Of a DNA stretch of 64,000 nt, positions 11,351 to 21,555 are shown one piece after another (positions within the stretch are counted from its first letter, which is position 1; every line of letters begins with the position of its first letter). The notes below the pieces were generated by a model. The model worked only from the letters and a program-made list of their open reading frames with translations. It had not been told where the DNA came from and ran no database searches. Position numbers and translations under genes: made by a program. Source of the stretch: Laburnicola sp. R22_1 (lineage: Eukaryota; Ascomycota; Dothideomycetes; Pleosporales; Didymosphaeriaceae); assembly GCA_014281115.1 (NCBI GenBank), contig JACONQ010000009.1, forward strand, positions 2,108,001-2,172,000, given 5' to 3'.

Positions 11351-13556
11351 AGCCTATACTTAGTAGTATTAGAATATAATTTTAATGTATTCTAATACTC
11401 TTTTTTAATATAGCTAAAAGCCTAAATAAGGCCTAAAGTAGTAATAACACTCTTTTTATCTTTTGTCTAGTTGTAAACGCTTTTCCTCTTCTTTAAGCTT
11501 ACTAGAATATGTTAAAAAGTTATTTTAAACATATTTTGTAATATACCTAGAAGGTTTATAAGCAAAAGATATTTATTCTAAGTATTATAATTAAGGAGCT
11601 GTATTATATAGCTATATAAAGACTTTTATATCTTTTCTTCCCTAGCTACTACTTATTCTACTTTGCGTTTAAAGTATATACTATAGAATTAAACTATTAA
11701 GCGTATATAAAAGAACTAGTAACGCCTCTAAGAACTAATTAATTAGAGGTATTAAGAGAAACCTAGAACACGTTTAGAATATACTCCTATTACATTCTAG
11801 TAGAAATTACCTTTTGCCTACACATTTGATATGTTAATAGTAATTCTAATAAATTCTATATTATAAAGTTAATACTAATAAACAAGCTTTTTAAAATATT
11901 TAAAATACTTATTAAAGAATACTATTAAGCCTATTTAGTAAACTGCTTCTAACTCTCTATTGTAAAAGATTCTTTTAAGGTATATTACTATTAAAGGTTA
12001 AATATCTTTTTAAACACATTTCTAATAGGTTTACTTACACTTATTATTCTAAGGATAAAATATAATAATTAGAAGCTTTCTCTATAGTTACTCTATATAT
12101 TTATAGGACATATCTATTTAAAATATAAGTAGCGGAAGTAGAATCTTTACTATATAGTTATAAAAATAAACTATAATATTGCTTAATACTAAAGTAATAA
12201 TCTAATTAATATATAACTATTAAATATTAGAGAACATATTCTAAATATATTAAGAATGTGTTTTACTATATTAGAATCTTTATTTAGTGTTTTCTACTAA
12301 AAGAGAATTAATTTAATACCACTTCTATATGAAAATTATATAAGTTAATCTAATTTTTGTTTGCAAAAGTAACGCTTAAGTTATTAATACTAAAGAGGCC
12401 TCTTAAGAATAGAAATATAGCTAACTATAGAAAATTAATAAATTGCGCTATAATATATTATGAACTTGTTTTAAATATATTAAAGTAAGCTTATATCTTA
12501 TAAGGTAGAGTGTTAATATTTAATAAAGAATATTTTTAATATTAGTTAGTTGCTTTTCCTCTAGTATATATAGAGGGAGAGGATATAGTTATATATTCTA
12601 AACAAGTTTAAAACAATATAAGGAGTGTTTTTAAAATCTAATAGAATTAGAATATAAAAGGTAATAGGATAGTCCTCGCTATAGACAACCTTCTCCTAAT
12701 CTTAAGGGTAATTAACGCCTTAAATATAATTAGAATATATTTAAAATATATTCTAGTTATATATACTATATTTTTAAACTTTTGTAAGCGTAGGCTTAGT
12801 AATATTACACTCCCTTTATTTAATATATTTAGAAGGTAATGTATTTATAAAAAGAAATTGCCAATGCGCAATATCTAGTTTGTTTAGTATAATTTAGAAA
12901 AAATAACCCTTTTAATAGCAAATCTAATACGTACAATTAGTATAGTATAAGAACTATTTTTGGTTACTAATAATTAACTAAATATATTAAAATAAGTTCT
13001 AATTATATTATAAATATATTTTAGGAAGCATACTAGTTTTTAAAACTACTTTAAGATAGGTAGGCAACTAGCTCTTTTATAGGCACTATAAGCTCCTCTC
13101 TTAAATTGCTTTAGTATACTATTATATGTCCTATTAAGCGTAAATATATTTAAAATATATTTAGAGTATATTCTAGTTCTCACCCTCTAGCCTCTTTAAT
13201 ACTATAGCTTTCTTTAGGCTCTCTAATCTAGAGTTATTTTATTTTACTATATAACTCCTTATTTACTTTATTATAAGAATAATTACGTAATATATTTAGA
13301 AGGTGTTTATAGTATTTTATGCCTATATCGAAGTATTTTATTCTATATACTATACTACTAAGAAAGTTAGATATTATTTAATATTCCTTATAAATAAGCT
13401 TCTTAGAATATTAAAACTAAAATATATTAGGATTATATTCTAAACTTATTTATTAAGAATTATATTAGGAACTTATTTTAAACTTATTTATTAAGAATTA
13501 TATTTTTAATATAATTCTAATAAGTTTTAGTAGTATTATACCTCTATACTTTTATT

Positions 13557-13663
13557 ACGCTCTTTTTAATTACTAAGTAGGGAGCTCTACTTTTTTATTA
13601 TATTATTTAAGATGAAACCCTTTATTGTTCTACCTCTAGGTAGTTAATTTAGCAATATATACC
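13557..13663 (-). repeat. 105-bp dispersed hairpin repeat, copy 4
   Basis: On the minus strand it matches the three copies at 19.39-19.73 kb and the copy at 55.47 kb: a CTACCTAG-GGTAG block, a TTTCATCTTAAATAA block and a terminal hairpin around GAGCTCCCTACTT, then TAATTAAAAAGAG. It is altered by transitions. Confidence 0.7.
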
Positions 13664-13860
13664 TCTATAACTATTATAAACACCTTCTCCTTTGTTATTT
13701 GCCCTCCTTATTTATTGCTAGATATCTTAATTACATAGTCGTAGCTATTTAGTATAGCTTTTAGGTATATTAGAATAGTTAAACTGTACTTAATATCCTC
13801 TATATATAATAGTAGATTCTAGCTATTGCCTATAGTAAATATAGTAGACTCCTAATATAT

Positions 13861-13920
13861 ATTCTAAATATATTCTAAATATATTCTAAATATATTCTAA
13901 ATATATTTTGAATATATTTT
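13861..13920. repeat. 11-bp tandem repeat ATTCTAAATAT
   Basis: About five copies of an 11-bp unit, the last diverged, lie immediately before retroposon copy B. Similar TTCTAAATATATT / AATATATTTAGAA motifs are scattered from 11.5 to 15 kb. Confidence 0.75.
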
Positions 13921-13933
13921 GCTAATACAGTGG

Positions 13934-14075
13934 TTTTTTTTTGCAACTAAGAGGTTTCTAATAATAATAGCAGATATTTCTCCTATTATTATATACATAG
14001 AAAATCGTTTTAAGGTAGTATTAATAAAAAGGGTTAGCATATTACAAGCTCGCTAAGTAAGCTTAGCGCGCCTTC
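13934..14075 (-). mobile_element. Short poly(A) retroposon, copy B
   Basis: The minus strand ends CTTAGTTGC followed by poly(A). The sequence is collinear with copy A through the GCTTAGCGCGCC segment at the 5' side, with internal losses and many transitions. I could not find a clear target duplication. Confidence 0.6.
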
Positions 14076-14803
14076 TCTAACTAAAAAAAATCTATATACA
14101 AAACTATAGATAAGACTACATTGCCATACTAGTTTAGAGTTAGAGAGAAGAAATAAAATAATAGTGCTAGCGCTATAACTAGTATAATATTATAACTATT
14201 ATCTTCTCTACTATTATCTCTAAAGATATTACTAGAAGTAATAGCTATAATGGTAGGTTCGTGCTACTTATAAGATACATACTAAAAACTTATACACTAT
14301 AGGTACACTAATATTCTATCTTTATATTAAAGTTAACCTTAAGACTTCTAAATCCTTATAGTTATTATAGCGTTAGATAAGCGTAACGCGTAAGTGTGCT
14401 ACGTAAGCGACGCGCGAATATAGTGTAATTGCTAATAATAGTAATAATAGAGCTTAGTTTATTATGCACGCTTTAAGTAAATTAATAGTATTAGAGCGCT
14501 TATAAATAATAGAGTAAGTGTGTAGTTTATAAACTATTCTTATAAACTATTATTATATTAGTAGAGACTAGTAGACTGTATTTTTAGACGCTAGACTAGA
14601 GCGACCTTTCTATTCTAACGCTTAAATTAATAAAAAAAAGGGGTTAAAAAGAGTAATTAACACTAAATAAACAATGCGACTATTTTGCTAATATACTAAT
14701 ATAATATTCTTAGCCTACTCTATTTAAGTAGTTAGCACTTTAGTAGTTAGTAGAGGCTTATTAATATTGTTCTTATATAGCCTTAGTAGGTATAGAATAT
14801 TAA

Positions 14804-14841
14804 AGATTTTTATTATGTGGAGATTCTAACTAAGGTTAAGT
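14804..14841 (+). repeat. 38-bp repeat shared with 19,296-19,338
   Basis: The segment containing TTATTATGTGGAGATTCTAA and then CTAAGGTTAAG occurs in both AT-rich islands in the same orientation. It is probably a fragment of one more dispersed element. No coding signal. Confidence 0.6.
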
Positions 14842-15005
14842 CCGCACTATACACAGAGAGGAGTAAAATAGAAGGCACTAAAACCTAGTACCTAGCACAT
14901 AGTGGTAGGTATAGAATATATATAGTATTAAGATCTATTAGAACGTGTTTTAAAGAAGTTCTAAATGTGTTTTATAGTGCTAAAGGTATAATAGTGTTAC
15001 TAGTT

Positions 15006-15108
15006 AACTAAGCTAAGCTAACCTAACCTAACCAAAAAAAAATTTAGGCGTTATGCTAAGTTTAGCTTAGTTAGGTCAACCTCGGTAAAACCCAAGTCAG
15101 GTTGACCT
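15006..15108. repeat. Two nested-adjacent inverted repeats at the AT/GC boundary
   Basis: AACTAAGCTA (15,006-15,015) pairs with TAGCTTAGTT (15,063-15,072), and directly after it AGGTCAACCT (15,073-15,082) pairs with AGGTTGACCT (15,099-15,108). Both stems are perfect 10-mers. The first loop contains three CTAACC units. Base composition changes from AT-rich to ordinary immediately to the right. Confidence 0.7.
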
Positions 15109-16100
15109 GAAACCTGTTTGGTACCCAGAGCAACTGAGTCGTGATTTCCCTTAGCCCTTTGCCGGCGTCGGCTCCAATTCGCTGGAACGCGCTATCTAAA
15201 CTTTCCGATTCCCGTTTCGTGGACTTGGCGTGCCCTTCGTTTCGAAAGCCTGGGATGCTCGTGCTGTAGATCGGATTTTTTTATTTTTTTTTTGTGAACA
15301 AAGCTGCATCCTGCAACTATACTTTAGTAAAGGAAATAACTAGCTATAGCTTATTTTTTTGTGTAGCAGCTTTATGCAAGATATCTATCACATGAATACA
15401 TGTGATCCAGTTGATGACGCGCTCATCGTTCGACACCCAGCAAGGCCGTCTGTACATGGTATTTTGTACGGAGGTAGAGCTTGTTGAGGATAAAGTGCCT
15501 GGACTGGGTGTTGCCGCCTTGGTATTGTAGTTGACCCTGGAGCCATTCATCCGAAGTCAGGTATGCCAGTGCAAATCGTGAACATCTTACAACTTACCCT
15601 GTACATAACCAACTCTACGGACAGTATAGTGGGGTTCTGCTGATGTTTAAGTAGGAGAATACTACCTAGCGTTCTATAGTAACACTGCTGTAGGCTGGCG
15701 TTCGGATCCGCTCAGCTCGTATGGCACCCCGCAATCCTCAGGGATTCGCATGACCAGTCTTTGCAGACGGTGCTTGGCTGGCGTACGTTCCTGGAGGATT
15801 TGATACATGCAGTAATATCTCGCTAATCTGCCGCCCGAACCCAAACAAGAAAAAAAGGAGTGGCGGCTAGCCTGCCGTCCGTGCCAGTGGTGCATGCCAT
15901 ACGCACTATGAGAACCTTCTTCCAACGTAGTACTAGTCTAGATCATGCATGTCGCCTCCTGTGGCTTGACATGCATTTTTCAAATAAAAAGCTGTTTCCG
16001 TCGGGTAGAGCTGCAGATATTCACACCCCTCAGACCACTTTTTCGCCACGTGCTTGAATGAGCTAAATTCCTACGTCACATCCCTTTCAATTCGGAGAAA
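15109..16100. other. Intergenic, upstream of the acyltransferase gene
   Basis: Composition is normal. The short frames on either strand (15,344-15,550, 15,674-15,925, 15,860-16,057) show no recognisable domain or codon pattern, and I call none. The last few hundred bases presumably contain the acyltransferase promoter; no clear TATA box was seen. Confidence 0.5.
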
Positions 16101-17489
16101 ATGCCCCTTTCGTGGAAGGAGACACGCCCCGGTCGGTGGGAGCGCCCGCAGTCCTGCCTGGAGAAGATCAACTTGCTCAACAGAAATGTTGATAAAGCGA
16201 TGGACTACGACAACTGGGCCAAAACCGCTGTCGCCAAAGTCGAGTTCGACCCCAAGCTCGGCGATCCGGTGTACGCATTGAAGGCTGCGTGGAAGCAGGT
16301 CCGGTATAACTATCCCGAGGTCGCAGCTTTTCCCTACAATGGCACGTACATGTACCGGATTGGAAACCCGGAGCAAGTCCAACTGTGGGTATCTGCCACA
16401 TTCGTCGTCGAAGAGAACTCCACCGTCGACCAACTTTTCGGACACCTCCCTCGTAATGAGCAGATGATGTGCTACTACCTTCCCGCCGCTTCAGAGATAC
16501 TCATACGGTCACCACATTATCGCCTGGATGCCCGTGGTGCAATCTACTGCCTCAACTATCTCATCAAAGCGCTCGCCAACCCGGAACCCGTACTTATCTT
16601 TGGCGGATGCGCGAACAACCTGTCGCCCTCCCTCGACGATGCACTAAAGATACCATATGAGTACACGCCAGAGATTGAAGATGCAGCCGCAAAACGAATG
16701 GCATCATTAAAACCGCACAACCCCCTCATTGAGCTCACCCCGAACATCAAGTCGAACCTACCAGGGGCAACGAAGCGCCGCTTCATCAGACTCTCCGAAG
16801 CCGAGACAAAATCGATCATCAAGGGTGCGAAAGCCGGAGGCATGGACTTGGGCCCAGCCCTGCACGCCGCCGTCATCGCCGCCGTAGTGACGCTCGCGCC
16901 ACCTTCCGAAGTCCAAAGCTACATGGCCTCATACCACTGCGACCTTCGCTTCCTCATCCCCAAGTCCAGCAAAACAAAGACTGCCCCCACAAGCTGCACC
17001 AGCCTGATCATCAATGAAGTCGAAGTGACCTCATCAACAGACATCAAGTCATATTACAAACAACTTGCTCCAGTGTACGCCGCTGGGTACGCGCCCTTTC
17101 TGGAATCAACGGCCTGCTTCCACGACAAGCTAGCCAAAATGATGTACCCCGACGGTAAAAATCCCGGCACTGTAGACAGCGAAGCACAGCCCCGTCTCGG
17201 ACCCCTCGGAATCATAGATGAGCAGGTCACGAAGCAGGTCAAAGGCGTGGTGCGCGTCAAGGACTTCTGGCTCGGTGCAGAGACACTGACTAAGCGCAAG
17301 ATGGTTCATCACTGGATTTGGGAGGACCAGATGGTCTGGAGTTGCTGCTATAACGAGAGCTTCTGGGACGACGAATTTGTGGAGCGATTTCTGGATACGA
17401 TCAAAGAGGTGTTAATGGAGGAAGTGGCAGTGACGAAGAGCTCCTCCAGCAGCTTGTCGGGGAAGCTAAAGAGTATGATGTTGAAGTAA
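16101..17489 (+). CDS. HXXXD-type (condensation/Tri3-like) acyltransferase
   Basis: An uninterrupted 462-codon frame. The fold family is the chloramphenicol acetyltransferase-like/condensation superfamily, suggested by the N-terminal opening (WKETRPGRWERP), the motif HYRLD at residues 139-143 (an intact HXXXD catalytic motif, followed by ARG instead of the usual G-x-G), and a C-terminal FWLGAE / WIWEDQMVWSCCYNESFWDD block resembling the second half of fungal alcohol O-acetyltransferases and NRPS condensation domains. Such enzymes move an acyl group from acyl-CoA to an alcohol or amine; the substrate cannot be told. No polyketide synthase, NRPS or P450 lies in the window, so there is no visible metabolite cluster. 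It stands alone between two transposon islands. A single exon with the first in-frame ATG was taken. Confidence 0.7.
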   Translation: MPLSWKETRPGRWERPQSCLEKINLLNRNVDKAMDYDNWAKTAVAKVEFDPKLGDPVYALKAAWKQVRYNYPEVAAFPYNGTYMYRIGNPEQVQLWVSATFVVEENSTVDQLFGHLPRNEQMMCYYLPAASEILIRSPHYRLDARGAIYCLNYLIKALANPEPVLIFGGCANNLSPSLDDALKIPYEYTPEIEDAAAKRMASLKPHNPLIELTPNIKSNLPGATKRRFIRLSEAETKSIIKGAKAGGMDLGPALHAAVIAAVVTLAPPSEVQSYMASYHCDLRFLIPKSSKTKTAPTSCTSLIINEVEVTSSTDIKSYYKQLAPVYAAGYAPFLESTACFHDKLAKMMYPDGKNPGTVDSEAQPRLGPLGIIDEQVTKQVKGVVRVKDFWLGAETLTKRKMVHHWIWEDQMVWSCCYNESFWDDEFVERFLDTIKEVLMEEVAVTKSSSSSLSGKLKSMMLK

Positions 17490-18465
17490 TGTCTTCTTTT
17501 TATGGCTCGGTATCGGATTGATGGGTTGGAGTTTGCAGGTTCAACGACCGGGCGTACTATATACCACTGTCTTTCGGGCCGTCTGTTGCTTCGGCATCCA
17601 TTCGAATGAACGTATATCTCGACACCTATACCTGCCAGCACGACACAAATAGGCAGAGTCCCCGCACATGAGTCGCCTGTTAAGTGACTGAGAGAATATT
17701 AATGCAGGTGTCCGACCGTGCGTCTGAGGTGTATAGGCGCAACTCGCGACCTAGCTCTAGAGCCACTGGGGCGAAGGGGTGGAGGGCTGGTGTAGGTTGT
17801 AGAAGGTAAGTAGGCGTGATGGCGTGGGTGGAGAGTAGAGCCGTTCTGACTTTGGCGCTGGCGATAGGTTTAAAGTTGGTACTTGAGCATGGAGGTGATG
17901 GTGAGCATAGCGATGATGGTAGGTCTAGATGATGGATGATCGATGTTGTATGATGGATGCTTGAGGATAGAGGATGGATTTGGGATGCTGGATGCTATAT
18001 GCTAGTAGTGCGCCTAGAGCTACGGTCGTGCTGGCTGACGGACTGAGGCGTTGGCGATTCCCTGCTTATGACTGGCGAATGGTGGTGGGATGCACGATGC
18101 TCTTGAAATGGCGAGCTCGAAGGCGGAGAGAAGGGAGGCTGGAATGGATGGTGCGAGGGTGGGAGAGGATGATGGGTGAGCTGGGGTGAATGCGGAGCTG
18201 GTGCCATATACTTCTGGCCACAGCACACGCTCTTTAAGCTCAATCGAGAGTACGCGATGTACCCAATTTCGCATATGTAGACATTTGGACGTGCCAATGC
18301 ATTTAATTTCGCATTAATGTAACTATTGAATGGAGCGCATACATCTGTTACAGCCCTATGTGAAGCTGCACTCGCTATTGAATTCTGTTATGCGCATTTA
18401 AAGTTCAAATTCGCATGCTGCATTTACATATTTGCATTTAATGTCTGCAAATGTGACATTCCATT
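17490..18465. other. Intergenic
   Basis: G-rich, low-complexity stretches (repeated GATGGATG and GGATG runs at 17,880-18,180) with frames on both strands that mirror this composition. No gene is supported. Confidence 0.5.
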
Positions 18466-18852
18466 GTGGGCTTGCATATATATTTGAAAAAAACGCTCGT
18501 TTCTTTTCCTACTAACATTCGCACTGCAAAACACGAAGCCACTACGCTATCTAAGGATATACAGCACACCTCCTCTTTGTTAAAGACATACAGCTGTTCT
18601 CTATTAAGAACTTCCACTTTCCAGTTAGTTAGCACGGCGGTGTGGAGTATGACAACACGGTGCGGGAACATTAAATTAAATATGGCCATCATCGACTTAT
18701 GGGAGCTACTCAATCATTGGCCATGCTGCTGCGGGATGGTGAACTGGCCCGATGACGAATTTTGCTGCGATTGTGGCCACAAATTAGGACCGAACTGCCC
18801 CCCAAGCTGTCGAGTGGGGGCTGGGGCATGTGAAGAGGAAGGCATAAGCTGA
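18466..18852 (+). CDS. Possible small zinc-ribbon protein
   Basis: A 128-codon frame whose only recognisable part is a Cys cluster: HWPCCCGMVNWPDDEFCCDC then GHKLGPNC. The W-x-C...N...C-x2-C spacing recalls short zinc-ribbon/RanBP2-like modules common in small fungal proteins. An internal ATG at 18,682 would give a 56-residue protein starting just before the cluster and may be the real start. The frame ends inside the first unit of the 16-bp minisatellite, so the original C-terminus may have been lost. It lies at the edge of a transposon island and may be a gene fragment. Confidence 0.35.
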   Translation: MGLHIYLKKTLVSFPTNIRTAKHEATTLSKDIQHTSSLLKTYSCSLLRTSTFQLVSTAVWSMTTRCGNIKLNMAIIDLWELLNHWPCCCGMVNWPDDEFCCDCGHKLGPNCPPSCRVGAGACEEEGIS

Positions 18853-19026
18853 GGAAGGCATAAGCTGAGGAAGGCATAAGCTGAGGAAGGCATAAGCTGA
18901 GGAAGGCATAAGCTGAGGAAGGCATAAGCTGAGGAAGGCATAAGCTGAGGAAGGCATAAGCTGAGGAAGGCATAAGCTGAGGAAGGCATAAGCTGAGGAA
19001 GGCATACGAGGAGGAAGGCATGTGAG
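18835..19026 (+). repeat. 16-bp minisatellite, about 12 units
   Basis: GAGGAAGGCATAAGCT is repeated perfectly ten times from 18,835 and twice more with changes (units at 18,995 and 19,011); degenerate sequence follows. Sixteen is not a multiple of three, so each minus-strand frame carries the same 16-residue peptide repeat. Those frames are artefacts of the repeat, not genes. Confidence 0.95.
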
Positions 19027-19151
19027 GAGGGAGACATAAGTGGGTGTGGCAGGAACGCTGGGGCACTGGCGTAGGGCTATATGGCCACATCTCACATGAT
19101 TAGCGTAGTACGCTACAGCTGCCCTCTGTTGCTTTATACTATAGTTTATAT

Positions 19152-19270
19152 GGTCTGTTTTTTTTTGCGACTAAGGGGTTTCTAATAAAAATATTACAAT
19201 AATAGCAGTTATCCCTCCTGCTGTTGTTGACACAGAAAAGCGTTTCAAGGTGGTGTTAACAAAAAGGGGT
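19152..19270 (-). mobile_element. Short poly(A) retroposon, copy C, least mutated, 12-bp target duplication
   Basis: The element is flanked by TATAGTTTATAT at 19,140-19,151 and 19,271-19,282. The minus strand ends CCCCTTAGTCGC, a run of A and a short CAGACC tail. It keeps C/G at many sites where copies A and B have T/A, so it is the youngest or least RIP-affected copy. It is 45 bp shorter than copy A at the 5' side, as expected of 5' truncation. Confidence 0.75.
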
Positions 19271-19295
19271 TATAGTTTATATAAGTGTTATATAT

Positions 19296-19338
19296 ATTAA
19301 AAATCTTTATTATGTGGAGATTCTAACTAAGGTTAAGT
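19296..19338 (+). repeat. Second copy of the 38-bp repeat seen at 14,804
   Basis: It has the same TTATTATGTGGAGATTCTAA core and CTAAGGTTAAG ending, just downstream of retroposon copy C's target duplication. Confidence 0.6.
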
Positions 19339-19390
19339 TTGTAAGTGTTATATATATAAGTTTTTTTAAAAAAGTAAATTATAGTTTATA

Positions 19391-19732
19391 TGTGGCGTTA
19401 ATTTATCTACCTAGGGGTAGGACGACAAAGGCTTTCATCTCAAATAACATGACAAAAAAAGCAGAGCCCCCTGCTTAGTAATTAAAAAGAGTGTAAAATA
19501 GTTTATAATAATTTATATAACTTATGTGGCGTTAATTAAATCTACCTAGAGGTAGGACGATAAAGGCTTTCATCTCAAATAACATGACAAAAAAAGCAGA
19601 GCCCCCTGCTTATATAACTTATTTATATATAGTATTAAATTAACTACCTAGAAGTAGAATAATAAAGGCTTTTATCTTAAATAATATAATAAAAAAGTAA
19701 AGCCCCCTACTTAGTAAATAAAAAGAGCGTAA
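19391..19732 (+). repeat. Three direct copies of the 105-bp hairpin repeat
   Basis: Copies start near 19,391, 19,524 and 19,629. Each holds, in order, TGTGGCGTTAAT (decayed in the third), a CTACCTAGGGGTAG short palindrome, CTTTCATCTCAAATAACATG, and the hairpin AAGCAGAGCCCCCTGCTT with a six-base stem. The third copy is heavily changed by transitions; the first two are nearly identical. Single copies on the minus strand are at 13,557 and 55,471. It is probably a non-autonomous element; the family is unknown. Confidence 0.8.
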
Positions 19733-19863
19733 AAAGATAATAACCTATTTATATAACTAAATCCTTTATAAAAGTAGCCTTTTAAAGAATAGAAAAGTAG
19801 CTCTTTAAAAGTTTAAAGAAAAAAGTAGCCCTTTAAAAAAAGCTACTATAAAGCTAGACTATA

Positions 19864-19959
19864 AGCTCGGCTATATAGCTATTGATCACATAGGGTTCCT
19901 GATCACCCCACCGAAACGCGCACCCTGAATAAAACACGCGATATCTCTCAACAACGCTC
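19864..19959 (+). repeat. Left 96-bp terminal inverted repeat of the Fot1-type element
   Basis: It is the reverse complement of 21,556-21,651 except for two C/T differences. The transposase stop codon (19,960) directly abuts it. Confidence 0.93.
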
Positions 19960-21549
19960 TTATAATTGCCATTGAGTACACATAGATTTAAGCGCTACAG
20001 CTGCTGTAACTACTGCAGCCCTTTCTGAAGCGCTTGATATAGTATATTTACGTTGCTGAGCTGCTAAAGCCTCAGCTGCGCGCATACCCTCCATAATAGT
20101 CTCTACCTCTGCAAAGCGTTGATTTGGGTCTATCTGAACGCGCTTTTGTGGCCGGTGAGAGCTAGTAGTCTGTAGATGATACTCAAGGCGTCTTTTCTCT
20201 GATTCTAGCCCTGCAGCTCTAGCATTCGCAGCTGCTAGCGCCTTACCTGCTTTTTGTAGGAGGAGCCGGTCCTACGACCTAGGTTTTCGAGGCTCTGGAC
20301 GTCGCGCTGCGCCAAGTAGAGATCCCGAGGGCCTTGAGGGGTAGAGAGGAAGCTCTGAGGCTGCTGCTGAGGTTGCTGCTGAGGCGTAGGCGTTGTAGGC
20401 CTCTGAGAGACCTGCGACGAGCTAAGCACGTGATTAATGTTGAATGGGCAGATACCAGCAGCCTGCCAACCAGCTCGAATCACACGCTCTGTGAAGCCTT
20501 CCTCCCTAGCTTGATAGTAGCAGGCAATAAAGCGCTCCTTCTTGACAGGCGCGGCGTCGTCGAGCGATGCGAGCTCCTGGATCTGGCGTCGGTAACTAGA
20601 CTTAATTACCGAGAAAGGAGCGAGATCTAGAGGCTATAGGACGTGAGAGGAGTGCGCAGGTAGGTATAGGAGCTCAATTCGATGCTGTTTACAGAGCCAG
20701 AGGAACTCAATATCAATATAGCTGCCATAGCCGTCAAGAATAAGCAGGCGGTACTGGCCGTCAGCTGGCGCCGTCTCAGGGATGAATATGCGCTGCAGCC
20801 ACTCAACACCTATCGCATTTGACGTCCATCCATTCTCGGAGGTTATATAGAGCCAGTCGGGTATTGATTTGGCTGGGAACCAGGTAGTCTGCAGGCTCTG
20901 GCCCTTGAAGATAACTACGCAGCGCAGCTTCCGCCCTGTTGCCGATACGCACTCAATTATTGAGACCCACTCGCGATTCTCTGGCGACTTAACGTAAGCC
21001 TTCTTCTTTAATGCCCTAGCAAGGACTCTGGTGTTAGTACATACACCTAGCGCAATGCCAGTCTCATCCATATTGTACGTATTCTCCGTCTGTATATTGA
21101 GTCGCTGTCGAGTCTGCTCATAGAGCTCTAGGAACGCGCGGAGCTGTTCTGGCGTAGCTGCCTCAGCTCTCTGGGCGTTAAGCTTCCGGCCTACTACTGA
21201 GGCGACGCGTGGCTGGCGCTTAATGAAGTGTGAGAGCTAGAGCTTGCCGACAGGCTGATTGTCGCCGTTCATGCGCAGAATTCGATTCGCCATCTCGCGC
21301 GCGAGCGTGTGGAGGAGGATAGCCGCGTGCGTCTTCTTCAAGGATCCATTCAACAAGGAAATCCTCTTGTAGAGGAGTCAATCGCTGCTGGTGTTGATGG
21401 CTGAGCGCGCTCGTTGTTGCGCCACGGAGTCGCGTTGATAGCGTAGATTGAGGGATATTGTACGCCTTTGCAGCTGCGCGTTGGCTAGAATAAAGACCTG
21501 CGTTGAAATCGCTGATAGCTGATTGTATAGCTAGCTCACGGGCGTCCAT
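19960..21549 (-). pseudogene. Fot1/pogo DDE transposase, broken by two stops and two frameshifts
   Basis: The start is ATG at 21,549 (MDARELAIQSAISDF), with an N-terminal helix-turn-helix (QRAAAKAYNIPQSTLSTRL) and a CENPB-like region, then the DDE domain: YNMDETGIALG (first Asp), CVVIFKGQ, RLLILDGYGSYI (second Asp), LLYLPAHSSHVL then PLD. The C-terminal KAGKALAAANARAAGLE tail is typical of Fot1 proteins. Breaks: a frame change in the CGCGCGCG run near 21,295 (two bases lost or one gained), a TAG in place of Trp in KLWLSHF near 21,240, a TAG in place of Gln after SSHVL at 20,634, and a frameshift near 20,255-20,290. Expected length is about 530 residues, normal for the family. Confidence 0.9.
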
Positions 21550-21555
21550 TTTGAT

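Larger units (their letters stand above)
1..15060. other. AT-rich, RIP-degraded transposon island
   Basis: The whole stretch is strongly AT-rich, dominated by TA dinucleotides and visibly poor in CA and TG, with no open frame longer than about 70 codons. Repeated copies inside it differ mainly by C/T and G/A transitions, the mark of repeat-induced point mutation in ascomycetes. Relics of an LTR retrotransposon, a Fot1-type and a hAT-type DNA transposon and a short poly(A) retroposon can still be read (separate entries). In the parts between those entries (1-2,320 and most of 11,350-15,000) I see only degraded sequence. Composition changes abruptly to ordinary coding-like DNA near 15,060-15,110. 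Confidence 0.9.

Noticed and set aside
18710..19095. Three overlapping minus-strand frames of 103-126 codons with repeats like AYAFLSLCLPQLMPSS
   Set aside because: They are the three translations of a 16-bp tandem repeat; a period not divisible by three gives the same peptide in every frame.
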